Shown here piece by piece: positions 8,247-17,278 of a DNA stretch of 64,000 nucleotides. Source of the DNA: AP-15 sp963814805 (lineage in GTDB: Bacteria > Pseudomonadota > Alphaproteobacteria > ATCC43930 > CGMCC-115725). Positions within the stretch are counted from its first letter, which is position 1. Each line of letters opens with the position of its first letter. Under the pieces are notes generated by a model, which was given only the letters and a program-made list of their open reading frames with translations, was not told where the DNA came from and searched no databases. The position numbers were made by a program, and so were the translations under genes. The stretch lies in contig CAWFER010000008.1 of NCBI GenBank assembly GCA_963814805.1, forward strand, positions 179,594-243,593. Direction: 5' to 3'.

Positions 8247-9404
8247 ATGAGCCGGATCGCATCCATCAAGACGACCATGATCTCGGTCCCGCGGGGCGAG
8301 CCGGTATGGACCGCGCACGAGCGCAGCAAGGCCTGGAACGTCATCCTGACCGAATTGCGCACCGATGACGGGCTCACCGGCTATGGCCTGATCCACGGCG
8401 CGTCGATGCCAAAGATCTGCGAATGGGTGGCCCGCTTTGGCGAGATCATCCAAGGCATGGATGCGCTGGGTCATGTGGCGGTGTGGGAGAAGCTGTTCGC
8501 CCTGACCTCGCCGGGACCGGGCCGGATCGAGGGTCGGGATGGCCTGCCGCCGCCGGCGCCGCGCGGCGAGCGCGCCCAGTTCATGGCGGCGCTGGGCGGC
8601 ATCGACATCGCGTTGTGGGACATCAAGGGCAAGGCCGCCGGCCTGCCGGTCTACCGCCTCCTTGGCGGCGAGAACCGGCCGATCTTCACCTATGCGACCG
8701 GCGGCTATTACCGACCAGGCGCCACCGACCGCGACTATGCCGCCGAGATGGCCGAGTTCCTGAAGCTCGGCTACCGCGCGGTCAAGCTGAAGACCGGGGC
8801 CGGCACAGTCGCCGAGGAGGCCGCGCGGATCGGCGCGGTGCGGCGGATGATCGGCGACGAGCCGCTGTTAATGCTCGATATGAACGCGGCCTACGATCTG
8901 CCGGCCTGCATCGAATTTGCCCATCGGGTCGAGCCATATCGGATCTTCTGGCTCGAGGAGCCGCTGCACTGGTATCTGCAGCCCGCCGATTTCGCGCGTT
9001 TGGCGGCGGCGACCTCGATCCCGCTGGCCCATGGCGAGCGCGAGCTGACCCGGTTCACCGTCCGCGACTTCGTCGTCGATGGCGGCATCCGCTATGTCCA
9101 GTTCGATGCGACGCGCTCGGGCGGCTTCACCGAGGCGCTGCGGGTGGCGCAGCTGGCCGAGCAGCACGGGGGCATGGTGGCGCCGCACACCGCGCCCGAG
9201 ATCCATGCCCATATCGTGCTGGGCCAGCCGCGCTGCGCGTTTGGCGTCGAATTGCATGGCGGCGCTGAGCACGACCCGCTGGCTTACGGGCTGTTCCATC
9301 GGCGCCCGGAATTGCACGACGGCTATTTGCACATCGGCGACGAGCCGGGGTTCGGGCTCGAGGTCGATTGGGCGTTCGTCGACAAATATCGTGTCGCCGG
9401 GTGA
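8247..9404 (+). CDS. mandelate racemase/muconate lactonizing enzyme family protein
   Basis: A 385-residue enolase-superfamily enzyme. These abstract a proton next to a carboxylate to give a Mg-stabilised enolate. The KxK base motif is seen in RAVKLKTGAG (about residue 175). Metal ligands follow at the ends of successive strands: Asp in LMLDMNAAYDL, Glu in FWLEEPLHWY and Glu in LAHGERELTRF. The acid/base His is in VAPHTAPEIHAH. The order matches the mandelate racemase subgroup of acid-sugar dehydratases, but the substrate cannot be read. GAGGAG precedes ATG 8247. It stands before panC in the same direction with a 22-base gap, without an obvious pathway link. Confidence 0.88.
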   Translation: MSRIASIKTTMISVPRGEPVWTAHERSKAWNVILTELRTDDGLTGYGLIHGASMPKICEWVARFGEIIQGMDALGHVAVWEKLFALTSPGPGRIEGRDGLPPPAPRGERAQFMAALGGIDIALWDIKGKAAGLPVYRLLGGENRPIFTYATGGYYRPGATDRDYAAEMAEFLKLGYRAVKLKTGAGTVAEEAARIGAVRRMIGDEPLLMLDMNAAYDLPACIEFAHRVEPYRIFWLEEPLHWYLQPADFARLAAATSIPLAHGERELTRFTVRDFVVDGGIRYVQFDATRSGGFTEALRVAQLAEQHGGMVAPHTAPEIHAHIVLGQPRCAFGVELHGGAEHDPLAYGLFHRRPELHDGYLHIGDEPGFGLEVDWAFVDKYRVAG

Positions 9405-9426
9405 CCAGGCCGCGCGGGTCGGGGCG

Positions 9427-10284
9427 GTGCGGTTGGAGATAGCGCGGACAATTGCCGATCTGCGGCGCGAGCTTGCCCCGTGGCGCAGGGCCGGCGAGCG
9501 CATCGGGCTGGCGCCGACGATGGGCGCCTTGCATGCCGGGCATATGGCGCTGGTCGGCGCGGCGCGCGAAGAATGCGACCGGGTGGTCGCGACGATCTTC
9601 GTCAACCCCAAGCAGTTCGCCGCCAACGAGGACCTCGGCTCCTATCCGCGCCGCGAGGCGGCCGATTTCGATCTCTTGCGCCAAGCGCAGGTCGATCTGG
9701 CGTTTGCGCCGGCCGCCGCGGAGATCTATCCGCCGCAATTCTCGACCCTGGTGCGGGTCGGGGGCTTGAGCGAGGGGCTGTGCGGGGCGCGCCGCGCCGG
9801 CCATTTCGACGGGGTGGCGACCGTGGTGGCCAAGCTGTTGATCCAGTCCCTGCCCGACATCGCCTATTTCGGCGAAAAGGATTACCAGCAGCTGATGGTG
9901 GTGCGCCGCCTCACGCGCGACCTCGATCTACCGGTGCGGATCGAAGGGGTGGCGACGGTGCGCGAGCCGGACGGGCTGGCCCTGTCGTCGCGCAATGTCT
10001 ATCTCTCGGCCGAGGAGCGCCAGCGCGCGCCGGCGCTCGCCCGCGTGCTGCGCGCCATCGCCGCTCGGCTGGCGCGCGCGCCGGGGGCGGTCGCGGCGGC
10101 GCTCGGCCAGGGCCGGGCGGAGCTCGAAAACGCCGGGCTGGCGGTCGAATACCTCGAAATCCGCGACGCCGAAACCTTGGCGCCGATCGATCGCGAAATC
10201 AGCGCGCCGGCGCGCGTGCTGGCCGCCATCCATCTCGGCCGGACCCGGCTGATCGACAATCTCGCGATAAATCCGGAGCGCTGA
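9427..10284 (+). CDS. panC: pantothenate synthetase
   Basis: Joins pantoate and beta-alanine with ATP to make pantothenate, the coenzyme A precursor. The HIGH-type motif APTMGALHAGHMALVGAA (about residues 25-40), TIFVNPKQFAANED, YFGEKDYQQL and the KMSKS-like DGLALSSRNVYL are all present in order. The frame is open far upstream through the preceding gene; GTG 9427 gives 285 residues, the normal length, and TTG 9433 is an alternative. A ketopantoate reductase gene (panE, 31.4-32.6 kb) from the same pathway is elsewhere in the window. The 120 bases after the gene hold nothing I recognise. Confidence 0.94.
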   Translation: MRLEIARTIADLRRELAPWRRAGERIGLAPTMGALHAGHMALVGAAREECDRVVATIFVNPKQFAANEDLGSYPRREAADFDLLRQAQVDLAFAPAAAEIYPPQFSTLVRVGGLSEGLCGARRAGHFDGVATVVAKLLIQSLPDIAYFGEKDYQQLMVVRRLTRDLDLPVRIEGVATVREPDGLALSSRNVYLSAEERQRAPALARVLRAIAARLARAPGAVAAALGQGRAELENAGLAVEYLEIRDAETLAPIDREISAPARVLAAIHLGRTRLIDNLAINPER

Positions 10285-10404
10285 TCCGGTCGGTGCTTGG
10301 ACGCACACGCAAGATTCACGCTAGGCAGTCAGGGCCGGGCTGTCCAGCACAGAGCCGGGCATGACGAACCGGGCCGGACTGCGCCATCTGAATGGGTTTG
10401 AGCG

Positions 10405-11589
10405 CTAGCGCCACAGAAGCTGGCTGGCGAGGCGGGCGCCGTCGGCGAGGGCGGCGAGCTTGGCCCACACCACCGAGGGGGCGACCGCGTTGTCGACAAA
10501 GGCGAAGGTGGCAAAGCCGCAATCGGTCCCGGCGATGACCCGCTCGCGGCCGACGACATTGGCGTAGTTGGCGATGCGCTGGGCGACGAGCCGGGGATGC
10601 TCGACAAAATTGGTCGTCGAGTCGATGACGCCCGGGATCAGCACCTTGTCGTCGGGGATCCTGGCGTCGCGCAGATCCTCCCATTCATGGGCATGGCGCG
10701 GGTTGGCCGCCTCGAACGACAGACCCGAGGGGCGCGCCCGCATCGCCACCTCAATGATCTTGGCGAGCGGAATGTCGTGGGTGTGCGGCCCCTCGTAATT
10801 GCCCCAGCACAGATGCATGCGCATCGCGTCGGGCGGGATATTGGCGGTCGCGTGATTGAGGGCGGCGATGTTGCGCTCGGCGATGCGCAGGAACTCGTCG
10901 TCGGAGAGGTGCTGATACTGGTTGTGCCGGGCTGAGCCGAGGTCGGGCGCGTCGATCTGCAGGATGAAGCCCGCGTGGTGAATCGCCTCGTACTCCGCCT
11001 TCAGCGCATTGGCGAGCGCTTCGACATAGGCATCCTCGTCGCGGTAGTAGCGGTCGGGCACGAATTTGGTCAGCACCCCCGGCGAGGCGGCGTTCATGAA
11101 CGCTTCGTTGGGTTTGGCCGCGGCGCAGGCTTCGGCGAGGTTGGCGAGATCGACCGCGAGCGGGCGGCGGTCCTGGTAGGCCACCGGGCCCACGCAGCAC
11201 GGCACCGCTTCGCGGCTGAACCACGAGGTTCCCCCTCGCTTCTCGTTGAGCCGCCGCTGAAAATCGGGGTGATCGGCGAGATCGTGATGCGCCGCGGTTT
11301 GCGGCGGCTGGTCGTTGTCGCCGCCGCGGAACGCGCCGATGCCGGAAAGGCGATGGCGCACGTAGAAGGTATAGGAGATCTTGCCGAGCTCGCCGTCGCA
11401 CACGCTATCGATGCCGGCCGCCACCTGCTTCTTGACGATCTCGTGCACCGATGCGGCGAGACAGGCGTCAAACGCCGACTGCTCAACCGCCCGGCCGGTC
11501 TCGCGCGCTTCGAGGAATTCGAGCAGGTCGGGCGGGCGCGGCAGGCTGCCGACATGGGTGGTCAGGATGCGCTCGACGCTGTGTTTCAT
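10405..11589 (-). CDS. MetE-like (cobalamin-independent methionine synthase II family) protein
   Basis: A 394-residue protein resembling the C-terminal catalytic barrel of methionine synthase MetE but without the N-terminal half. It opens ERILTTHVGSLPRP, the family hallmark. Later come LQIDAPDLG, HLCWGNYEGPHTHDIPL, SFEAANPRHAHEWE, IPGVIDSTTNFVEHP and IAGTDCGFATFA, whose His, Cys, Glu and Cys are candidates for the zinc site that activates a thiol. Relatives act in methyl transfer and in thiol-dependent degradation of small organic molecules, so methionine synthesis should not be assumed. The longer open frame (to 11700) lacks support; ATG 11589 matches the family N-terminus. It sits 34 bases downstream of the OFA-type transporter, and a close relative lies across the divergent promoter at 13.1 kb. 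Confidence 0.82.
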   Translation of the reverse strand: MKHSVERILTTHVGSLPRPPDLLEFLEARETGRAVEQSAFDACLAASVHEIVKKQVAAGIDSVCDGELGKISYTFYVRHRLSGIGAFRGGDNDQPPQTAAHHDLADHPDFQRRLNEKRGGTSWFSREAVPCCVGPVAYQDRRPLAVDLANLAEACAAAKPNEAFMNAASPGVLTKFVPDRYYRDEDAYVEALANALKAEYEAIHHAGFILQIDAPDLGSARHNQYQHLSDDEFLRIAERNIAALNHATANIPPDAMRMHLCWGNYEGPHTHDIPLAKIIEVAMRARPSGLSFEAANPRHAHEWEDLRDARIPDDKVLIPGVIDSTTNFVEHPRLVAQRIANYANVVGRERVIAGTDCGFATFAFVDNAVAPSVVWAKLAALADGARLASQLLWR

Positions 11590-11623
11590 CGGCTCTAGCC
11601 TCGCTGGTCGCTGGTTTGCGCGC

Positions 11624-12916
11624 TCATTGGGCGGGATGGTACGCGTGTAGCGCCATCGAGTGCCGGCGCAACGGGCGCAGCACAAAGAGCGCGAGGCCAA
11701 CCACCACGAAATTCATGATCGCCGTGACCACGAACACCATATGCCAGTTTCCGGTCGCGGTCTTGATCACATTGGCCAATGGCACCAGGAACGCCGACAT
11801 CCCTTTGGCGGTATAGAGAAGGCTGAGGTTGGTCGTCGCGTATTTCGGGCCGAAGCTGTCGGTGCAGGTCGACGGGAACAGGCTGAAGATCTCGCCCCAG
11901 GTCAGAAAGATCAGCCCGGCGAAGATGACAAAGGCCCAGGGTGCGGCGCCGAGCGCGCCTAAGAGCCAATAGCTGATGCCGCCGAGCCCGAAGGCGATCG
12001 CCATCGTGTATTCGCGGCCGATATGATCCGAGATCCAGCCGAACAGCGGCCGCGCCGCGCCATTGGCGACATTGTCGACCAGCAAGGCCACGGTCAAGCT
12101 GGTGCCGCCGAGCAGCAGCACGGTATTGGCCACGTGATAGTCGCGGGCGATCAACGCGATCTGCGCCGCCGCCATCAGCCCGCTCGCCGCGACCAGGATG
12201 AACATCACGTAAAGCACCCAGAACACTGGCGTCGCCAGCATCGCCCCCGGCGAATAGCTCTCGGCGGTCTGCATCACCTTGGGGGCGGCGGTGGCCGGGG
12301 TTTCGCCCGGATAGGGCGCGCGCATCGCCCAGGCGATGACAAAGACGATCGCGCCCTGGACCAGCCCGAACCAGAAAAACGCCGCGGCATAGCCATGCGT
12401 GGCGATGACCGCGCGAATCGGGATCACGGTCAGGGCCGCGCCGGCGCCGAACCCGGCGGCGGTCAGGCCGACGGCGAGCCCGCGGCGATCGGCGAACCAT
12501 TTGACCGCGTTGCCGACGCAGGTCGCGTAGACCGCGCCGGCGCCGACGCCCGACAGCACCGCGCCGAGGTAAAGCATCGACAGGCTGTCGGCGCGCGAAT
12601 TGATGATCCAGGCGATCGCGATCATGATCCCACCAAAGGCCACCATCAGCCGCGGCCCGTTTCTTGGCCCGATCCGGTCGACGATCCAGCCCTCGATCGG
12701 GGTCAGCCAGGTTTCGAGCGCGACAAACAGGCTGAAGGCGATCTGGATGTCGGCAATCGACCAGCCATGCGCCTTGCTCATCGGATGCACGAACAAGGTC
12801 CAGCCATATTGCAGGTTGGCGATCATCACCATGCAGACGATGCCGATGATCAGCTGGAGCCAGCGGTTGGCGGCCGGGGCGCTGGCCGGCGCGCGCGACA
12901 ATGATGCGCTTGTCAT
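11624..12916 (-). CDS. MFS transporter, oxalate/formate antiporter (OFA) family
   Basis: A 430-residue inner-membrane carrier with about twelve hydrophobic segments. It shows the OFA-type N-terminal helix (IVCMVMIANLQYGWTLFVHPM) and the MFS loop 2-3 motif VDRIGPRNGPRLMV. Mid-protein come SGVGAGAVYATCVGNAVKWF, RGLAVGLTAAGFGAGAAL and later FGWISDHIGRE. SGVGAGAVYATC and the following KWF are typical of OFA carriers, which exchange small mono- or dicarboxylates. Its gene precedes the MetE-like gene on the same strand with a 34-base gap, so the two likely share a transcript and perhaps a substrate. The upstream region contains the palindrome at 12987-13005. Confidence 0.85.
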   Translation of the reverse strand: MTSASLSRAPASAPAANRWLQLIIGIVCMVMIANLQYGWTLFVHPMSKAHGWSIADIQIAFSLFVALETWLTPIEGWIVDRIGPRNGPRLMVAFGGIMIAIAWIINSRADSLSMLYLGAVLSGVGAGAVYATCVGNAVKWFADRRGLAVGLTAAGFGAGAALTVIPIRAVIATHGYAAAFFWFGLVQGAIVFVIAWAMRAPYPGETPATAAPKVMQTAESYSPGAMLATPVFWVLYVMFILVAASGLMAAAQIALIARDYHVANTVLLLGGTSLTVALLVDNVANGAARPLFGWISDHIGREYTMAIAFGLGGISYWLLGALGAAPWAFVIFAGLIFLTWGEIFSLFPSTCTDSFGPKYATTNLSLLYTAKGMSAFLVPLANVIKTATGNWHMVFVVTAIMNFVVVGLALFVLRPLRRHSMALHAYHPAQ

Positions 12917-12986
12917 GTTCGTTCCTCCCTCGGATGCTCGGGCTCGCTGCGGTTCCGCGACCGCACACGTCCACGGTTAATCTTGC

Positions 12987-13005
12987 TTAACTCACGTTGA
13001 ATTAA
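12987..13005. promoter_or_regulatory. candidate operator palindrome in a divergent promoter region
   Basis: The sequence TTAACTCACGTTGAATTAA is an inverted repeat of TTAAnTCA around CGT. It is AT-rich in an otherwise GC-rich intergenic region, between the leftward transporter/MetE-like pair and the rightward MetE-like gene. Its position and symmetry suit a dimeric repressor or activator controlling both sides. No regulator gene is adjacent, so the binding protein is unknown. Confidence 0.4.
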
Positions 13006-13121
13006 GGATTTCGGCGGGCGGCGGTCAACCGCAGCTTGCGACCCGGCGGCAGCGGGTCTCTTGTCGGCCGGCTCGTGGCGGGGCATGCTGCGAGGCAGAA
13101 AATTCGACGGGGGGATTTTAA

Positions 13122-14270
13122 ATGAAGACGAGCCAAGATCGCATTCTGACGACCCATGTCGGCAGCCTGCCGCGCCCGCCCGAATTGCGGCAGATCCTGG
13201 TCAAGAAGGATCAGGGCGAAGCCTACGACCGCGCCGATCTCGACCGGCTGGTGCGCCAGGCGGTGATTGACATCGTCCGCCGCCAGAACGCGGTCGGGGT
13301 CGACACCGTCAATGACGGCGAAATGTCCAAACCCGGCTATTCGACCTACATCGCCGACCGGCTCACCGGATTTGGCGGGCACCAGCCGGCCAAGCCCCGG
13401 CTCGACACCAAGGACCACCCGAACTTCACTGCCGCCTACGAGCGGATGACCGGCGCCAACACCGCGCGCCGCGCCCAATGCACCGGCCCGATCGCCTGGC
13501 GCGACCGCGAGCCGCTGCGCCAGGATCTCGCCAATCTTGGCGCGGCTTTGCAACAGGTCGCGGTGGTCGAAGGATTTATGACCGCCGCCTCGCCCGGATT
13601 GGTGCCGGTGTTCCAGAACAACGCCTATTACCCGAGCCACGAAGCCTATGTCGAAGCCGTCGCCGCGGCGATGCAGGAGGAATACGAGGCGATCGCCGAG
13701 GCCGGGTTTGTCGTGCAGCTCGATTGCCCCGATCTGGCGATGGCGCGTCACACCAGCTTTCAGGATCTCGACGAAGCCGATTTTCTGAAGCGCGCGCAAT
13801 TTCATGTCGAGGTGCTGAACCACGCGCTGCGCAACGTGCCGGCCGACCGGGCGCGCATCCACATTTGCTGGGGCAATTACGAGGGGCCGCACGACCACGA
13901 CATCGCCTTTGCCAAGGTCGCCCCGATCCTGGTCAAGGCGAAGCCCCAGGCATTGGTCGTCGAGGCCGCCAACCCGCGCCACGCGCATGAATGGAAGGTG
14001 TGGCAGGAGACGAAGCTGCCCGACGACAAGATCCTGATCCCCGGCGTCATCGACACCTCGACCAACTATGTCGAGCATCCCGAGCTGGTCGCCGAGCGGC
14101 TGTGCCGCTTTGCCGACATCGTCGGCCGCGAGCGGGTCATCGCCGGCAGCGATTGCGGCTTTGGCACCTTCGCCGGCTATGGCAAGCTCGACCCCGACAT
14201 CTCGTTCAAAAAGCTCGGCGCCATGGCCCAAGGCGCCGAGATCGCCTCGAAACGGCTGTGGGGCCGGTGA
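13122..14270 (+). CDS. MetE-like (cobalamin-independent methionine synthase II family) protein, second copy
   Basis: A 382-residue paralogue of the protein encoded at 10.4-11.6 kb, with the same landmarks: DRILTTHVGSLPRPPEL, VQLDCPDLAMARH, HICWGNYEGPHDHDIAF, VVEAANPRHAHEWKVW, IPGVIDTSTNYVEHPELVAERL and IAGSDCGFGTFAGYG. The central region (residues about 70-130) differs most, suggesting a different acceptor or donor. The zinc-ligand candidates are kept. ATG 13122 follows a GGGGGGA run. It is divergent from the transporter and paralogue. Two related enzymes, one transporter and one palindrome suggest a small catabolic unit for a methylated or thiol-conjugated compound; that is inference. Confidence 0.82.
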   Translation: MKTSQDRILTTHVGSLPRPPELRQILVKKDQGEAYDRADLDRLVRQAVIDIVRRQNAVGVDTVNDGEMSKPGYSTYIADRLTGFGGHQPAKPRLDTKDHPNFTAAYERMTGANTARRAQCTGPIAWRDREPLRQDLANLGAALQQVAVVEGFMTAASPGLVPVFQNNAYYPSHEAYVEAVAAAMQEEYEAIAEAGFVVQLDCPDLAMARHTSFQDLDEADFLKRAQFHVEVLNHALRNVPADRARIHICWGNYEGPHDHDIAFAKVAPILVKAKPQALVVEAANPRHAHEWKVWQETKLPDDKILIPGVIDTSTNYVEHPELVAERLCRFADIVGRERVIAGSDCGFGTFAGYGKLDPDISFKKLGAMAQGAEIASKRLWGR

Positions 14271-14274
14271 GCGG

Positions 14275-14844
14275 ATGAGCAAAGCCTTCGTCAAAGAGAC
14301 CGAGGACGCGGACGATCAGGCCGACGTCGATCCGCCGGACGAGGCGCCGGCGATCCCACGGGGGATCAAAAACTACATGACCCCGCGGGGCCGGCAGCAG
14401 CTGGAGGACGAGTTGCGAGGCTTGCTGCGGGTCGAGCGCCCGAAAGTGGTCGAGACCGTCGCCTGGGCGGCCGGCAACGGCGACCGCTCGGAAAATGGCG
14501 ACTACATCTATGGCAAGCGCCGGCTGCGCGAGATCGACCGCCGCATCCGCTTTTTGACGAAACGGCTGGAGGCCGCCGAGGTGGTCGACCCGGCGCAGCA
14601 GAAGCGGCGCGACCAGGTGTTCTTTGGCGCGACCGTCACCTATTTGGGCGCGCGCGGCGGCGAAACCACGATCACGATCGTCGGCATCGACGAGGCCGAC
14701 CTCGCGCGCGGCCAGGTCAGCTGGATCTCGCCGATCGCCCGCGCCCTGCTGAAGGCGCGCGAAGGCGACGTCGTCGAATTGCGCGCGCCCTCGGGCCGCG
14801 AGGAAATCGAGGTGCTGGCGATCCGCTATGGTGACGGCGCGTGA
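14275..14844 (+). CDS. greB: transcription elongation factor GreB
   Basis: GreA/GreB-family factor that enters the RNA polymerase secondary channel and stimulates cleavage of backtracked RNA. The N-terminal coiled coil carries TPRGRQQLEDELRGLL and the basic/acidic tip GNGDRSENGDYIYGKRRLREID, whose two acidic residues act at the polymerase active site. The C-terminal FKBP-like domain has FFGATVTYLGARGGETTITIVG and SWISPIARALLKAREGD. The YGKRRLREIDRRIRFLTKR segment favours GreB over GreA. At 189 residues it is slightly long because of an acidic N-terminal extension of about 30 residues. ATG 14275 lies five bases after the MetE-like gene. Confidence 0.92.
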   Translation: MSKAFVKETEDADDQADVDPPDEAPAIPRGIKNYMTPRGRQQLEDELRGLLRVERPKVVETVAWAAGNGDRSENGDYIYGKRRLREIDRRIRFLTKRLEAAEVVDPAQQKRRDQVFFGATVTYLGARGGETTITIVGIDEADLARGQVSWISPIARALLKAREGDVVELRAPSGREEIEVLAIRYGDGA

Positions 14845-14862
14845 GCTTGGCCGCGCCTGGGT

Positions 14863-15294
14863 TCAGCCGGATCGCGGCAATCGCGCGACCGTCGCTTGAT
14901 CGTATTCGCCGGCGAAATACTTGGTCAGCGCTGCTTTGAACTCCTGATTGTCCGGGCTCGCATGGGCGAACAGGGTCATGCACGAGCGGAACTTGAGATC
15001 GTCGGGATAGCCCAGGATCTCTCCGATGCCGCGACCGTCGATGGCGTTGACCAGCCGGGTGCATTCCCGGAGCCTCGGCCCGAGAATCGGATGGTTCAGA
15101 TAGGCCGCAGCTTCCTGCAGCGACGAAATCGCGAATTCCCTCGCCAGGCTGCTATGGCCGAGCCCGGCGAGCTGCGGAAAGACGAACCACATCCAATGGG
15201 TGGCTTTGCGGCCACGGTGCAGCTCCGCGCGGACCTGTGCGAAGACCGCGTCCTGGGCGTCGACAAAACGTTGCAGCCGAAACGGATCGTCCAT
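14863..15294 (-). CDS. DUF1810 family protein
   Basis: A 143-residue protein with the DUF1810 signature: RFVDAQDAVFAQVRAELHRGRKATHWMWFVFPQL at the N-terminus, LGHSSLAREFAI, then LGPRLRECTRLV and FRSCMTLFAHA. This is the full usual length. The family is widespread in proteobacteria and its function is not established. The gene faces greB, tail to tail, with about 20 bases between, and is divergent from the amidohydrolase gene that follows. No signal peptide or membrane segment is present. Confidence 0.87.
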   Translation of the reverse strand: MDDPFRLQRFVDAQDAVFAQVRAELHRGRKATHWMWFVFPQLAGLGHSSLAREFAISSLQEAAAYLNHPILGPRLRECTRLVNAIDGRGIGEILGYPDDLKFRSCMTLFAHASPDNQEFKAALTKYFAGEYDQATVARLPRSG

Positions 15295-15336
15295 GCCGGT
15301 ATGCTACATCAGTGCAGACATGCGGCGAGAGGGACG

Positions 15337-16659
15337 ATGCGCAACCTTCAGGTCAATGGCGAACGGCTTTGGGCGAGCCTGATGGAGCTGGCGCGGATCG
15401 GCGCCACGCCCAGGGGCGGGGTGTGCCGGCTCGCCGCGAGCGACCTCGACGGCGAGGCCAGGCGGCTCTTCATCCGCTGGTGCGAGGTGGCCGGCTGCCG
15501 GGTCACAATCGACCGGATCGGCAACATTTTTGCCCGCCGGCCGGGTCGCAACCCGAAGCTGGCGCCGGTCATGACCGGCAGCCATCTCGACACCCAGCCG
15601 ACCGGCGGCAAGTTCGACGGCGCCTATGGGGTGATGGCCGGGCTTGAAATCGTGCGCACCCTTAATGATCTCGGCTACCAGACCGAAGCGCCGATCGAGA
15701 TCGTCGCCTGGACCAACGAGGAGGGCTCGCGGTTTTCGCCGGCGATGGTCGGCTCGGGGGTGTTCGCCGGCGTGTTCGCGCTGGAAACGGCGCTGGCGAC
15801 GCCGGATAACAACAACCCCGAGCTGTCGCTCGGCGCCGAACTCGAACGGATCGGCTTTGCCGGGCCCGAGCCGGCCGGTGGACGCGAGGTCGCGGCCTAT
15901 TTCGAGGCGCATATCGAGCAGGGGCCGATCCTCGAAGCCGCCGGCGACACGATCGGCGTCGTCACCGGCGCGCAGGGCCAGCGCTGGTACGAGGCCACCG
16001 TCACCGGCCAGGAGGCGCACGCCGGGCCGACGCCGATGCCGCGCCGCAAGGACGCGCTGGTCGGCGCCGCGCGGATGATCGACGCGGTCAACCGCATCGG
16101 CCATGCCCACGCGCCCCACGCCTGCGCCACCGTCGGCTTTGTCCAGGTCAGCCCCAACTCGCGCAACACGATCCCCGGCCATGTGTTTTTCACCGTCGAT
16201 TTCCGCCATCCCGAGGATGCAGTTCTGACCGCGATGGACCGCGAATTGCGCCAGGCCTGCGCCGCTGCCGCGGCGGCGAGCGGCGGGCTAGAAGTCGAAG
16301 TCAAGGAGTTCTGGTATTTTCCGCCGACCCCGTTCGATCCGGCTCTGGTCGCCGCGGCGCGCGACGCCGCAGCGGCGCTGGGCCAGCCGCACCAGGACAT
16401 CGTCAGCGGCGCCGGCCACGACGCGGTCTACCTGGCGCGGGTGGCGCCGAGCGCCATGGTCTTCGTTCCGTGCAAGGACGGCATCAGCCACAACGAAGTC
16501 GAAGACGCCCTGCCCGACGACCTGACCGCCGGCTGCAACGTGCTGCTGAACGCGCTCCTCGAAAGCGCCGATGCCGCGGCACGTCACCCGCCCTCAAATT
16601 ACCAGGACCGGACAGCTACTGACCACCACCCCGGCTCCCACAGGCGAATTACGAGATAA
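15337..16659 (+). CDS. Zn-dependent hydrolase of the N-carbamoyl-amino-acid hydrolase/beta-ureidopropionase type
   Basis: M20-family amidohydrolase, about 440 residues, with a two-metal site. Metal-binding segments are visible in order: MTGSHLDTQPTGGKFDGAYG (His and Asp), IVAWTNEEGSRFSPAMVGS (Glu pair), AYFEAHIEQGPILE (His) and SGAGHDAVYLARVAP (late His). The dimerisation-lid motif GQEAHAGPTPMPRRKDAL is also present. Family members cleave N-carbamoyl amino acids, beta-ureidopropionate, allantoate or similar ureido compounds; the exact substrate is not readable. ATG 15337 was chosen by family alignment, with ATG 15301 as an alternative. The last 30 residues (ARHPPSNYQDRT onwards) look like a non-homologous extension and overlap the opposite-strand gene by 11 bases. 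Confidence 0.85.
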   Translation: MRNLQVNGERLWASLMELARIGATPRGGVCRLAASDLDGEARRLFIRWCEVAGCRVTIDRIGNIFARRPGRNPKLAPVMTGSHLDTQPTGGKFDGAYGVMAGLEIVRTLNDLGYQTEAPIEIVAWTNEEGSRFSPAMVGSGVFAGVFALETALATPDNNNPELSLGAELERIGFAGPEPAGGREVAAYFEAHIEQGPILEAAGDTIGVVTGAQGQRWYEATVTGQEAHAGPTPMPRRKDALVGAARMIDAVNRIGHAHAPHACATVGFVQVSPNSRNTIPGHVFFTVDFRHPEDAVLTAMDRELRQACAAAAAASGGLEVEVKEFWYFPPTPFDPALVAAARDAAAALGQPHQDIVSGAGHDAVYLARVAPSAMVFVPCKDGISHNEVEDALPDDLTAGCNVLLNALLESADAAARHPPSNYQDRTATDHHPGSHRRITR

Positions 16660-17017
16660 AATGTCCCGCCAAGGGAAAGAAAGCCGACCCACTGTTTCCG
16701 GTCGCGTGGTCGTAAGCGGCAGGGGTGCTATCCGGTTCCTGCAGCCATACCTCAATGTCGATATTTCCCTCCCAAGAAATTTGCCAGGGGCCATGAGTGA
16801 TAAACGGCGCCGTGTAGGTGCCCTCGTGCCCGTCAAACTTGGTGAGAACGGGGGGTTTTCGTGCCTCCTCCTCTGCTTCCATCTCACCAGCCTTCCCCAA
16901 GACCCAGAGACCGGCGAGTGCTGCGCCAGACCAAAGCGCAACTTTGCCTGTGACGCGGGCAACCTTGCCGGAAGTCTGCGTTGTCCGTTGAAGGATGTTG
17001 CGAAGCGACTTGTTCAT
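16649..17017 (-). CDS. hypothetical protein with one membrane helix
   Basis: A 122-residue protein of unknown function. The N-terminus is basic (MNKSLRNILQRTTQTSGK), followed by a membrane helix (VALWSGAALAGLWVLGKAG, about residues 26-44). After it comes an acidic stretch (EMEAEEEARK) and a small polar domain with FITHGPWQISWEGNIDIEVWLQE. The GPW-I-W pattern before an acidic beta strand recalls small exported proteins of unknown function in proteobacteria. Base composition is less GC-rich than in the neighbours, and no Shine-Dalgarno is visible before ATG 17017. About 260 bases with no gene follow, up to 17279. Confidence 0.5.
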   Translation of the reverse strand: MNKSLRNILQRTTQTSGKVARVTGKVALWSGAALAGLWVLGKAGEMEAEEEARKPPVLTKFDGHEGTYTAPFITHGPWQISWEGNIDIEVWLQEPDSTPAAYDHATGNSGSAFFPLAGHFIS

Positions 17018-17278
17018 TGAAGATATGGTAAAACGCGAACGTCAAAATATCATCAAGACGTAGAAGGGGCCGAGCGTAGCGAATCCCGTTACCGCTCCTC
17101 GTTGTGCTTACCTGCACAGTCGGCAGGGCAAAGCTTAATCGGACCATCCGGCGAAACGAAGAATATGGCCTACCACGGCATCTGAGCATGGGCGCGGAGG
17201 ATGGCCCGAAGGAAGCGCAACCCTGTCGCGGCGAATTGCCGGCTGGTTTCCCGGCGTCGGTTCCCCTAACTAACCGGT

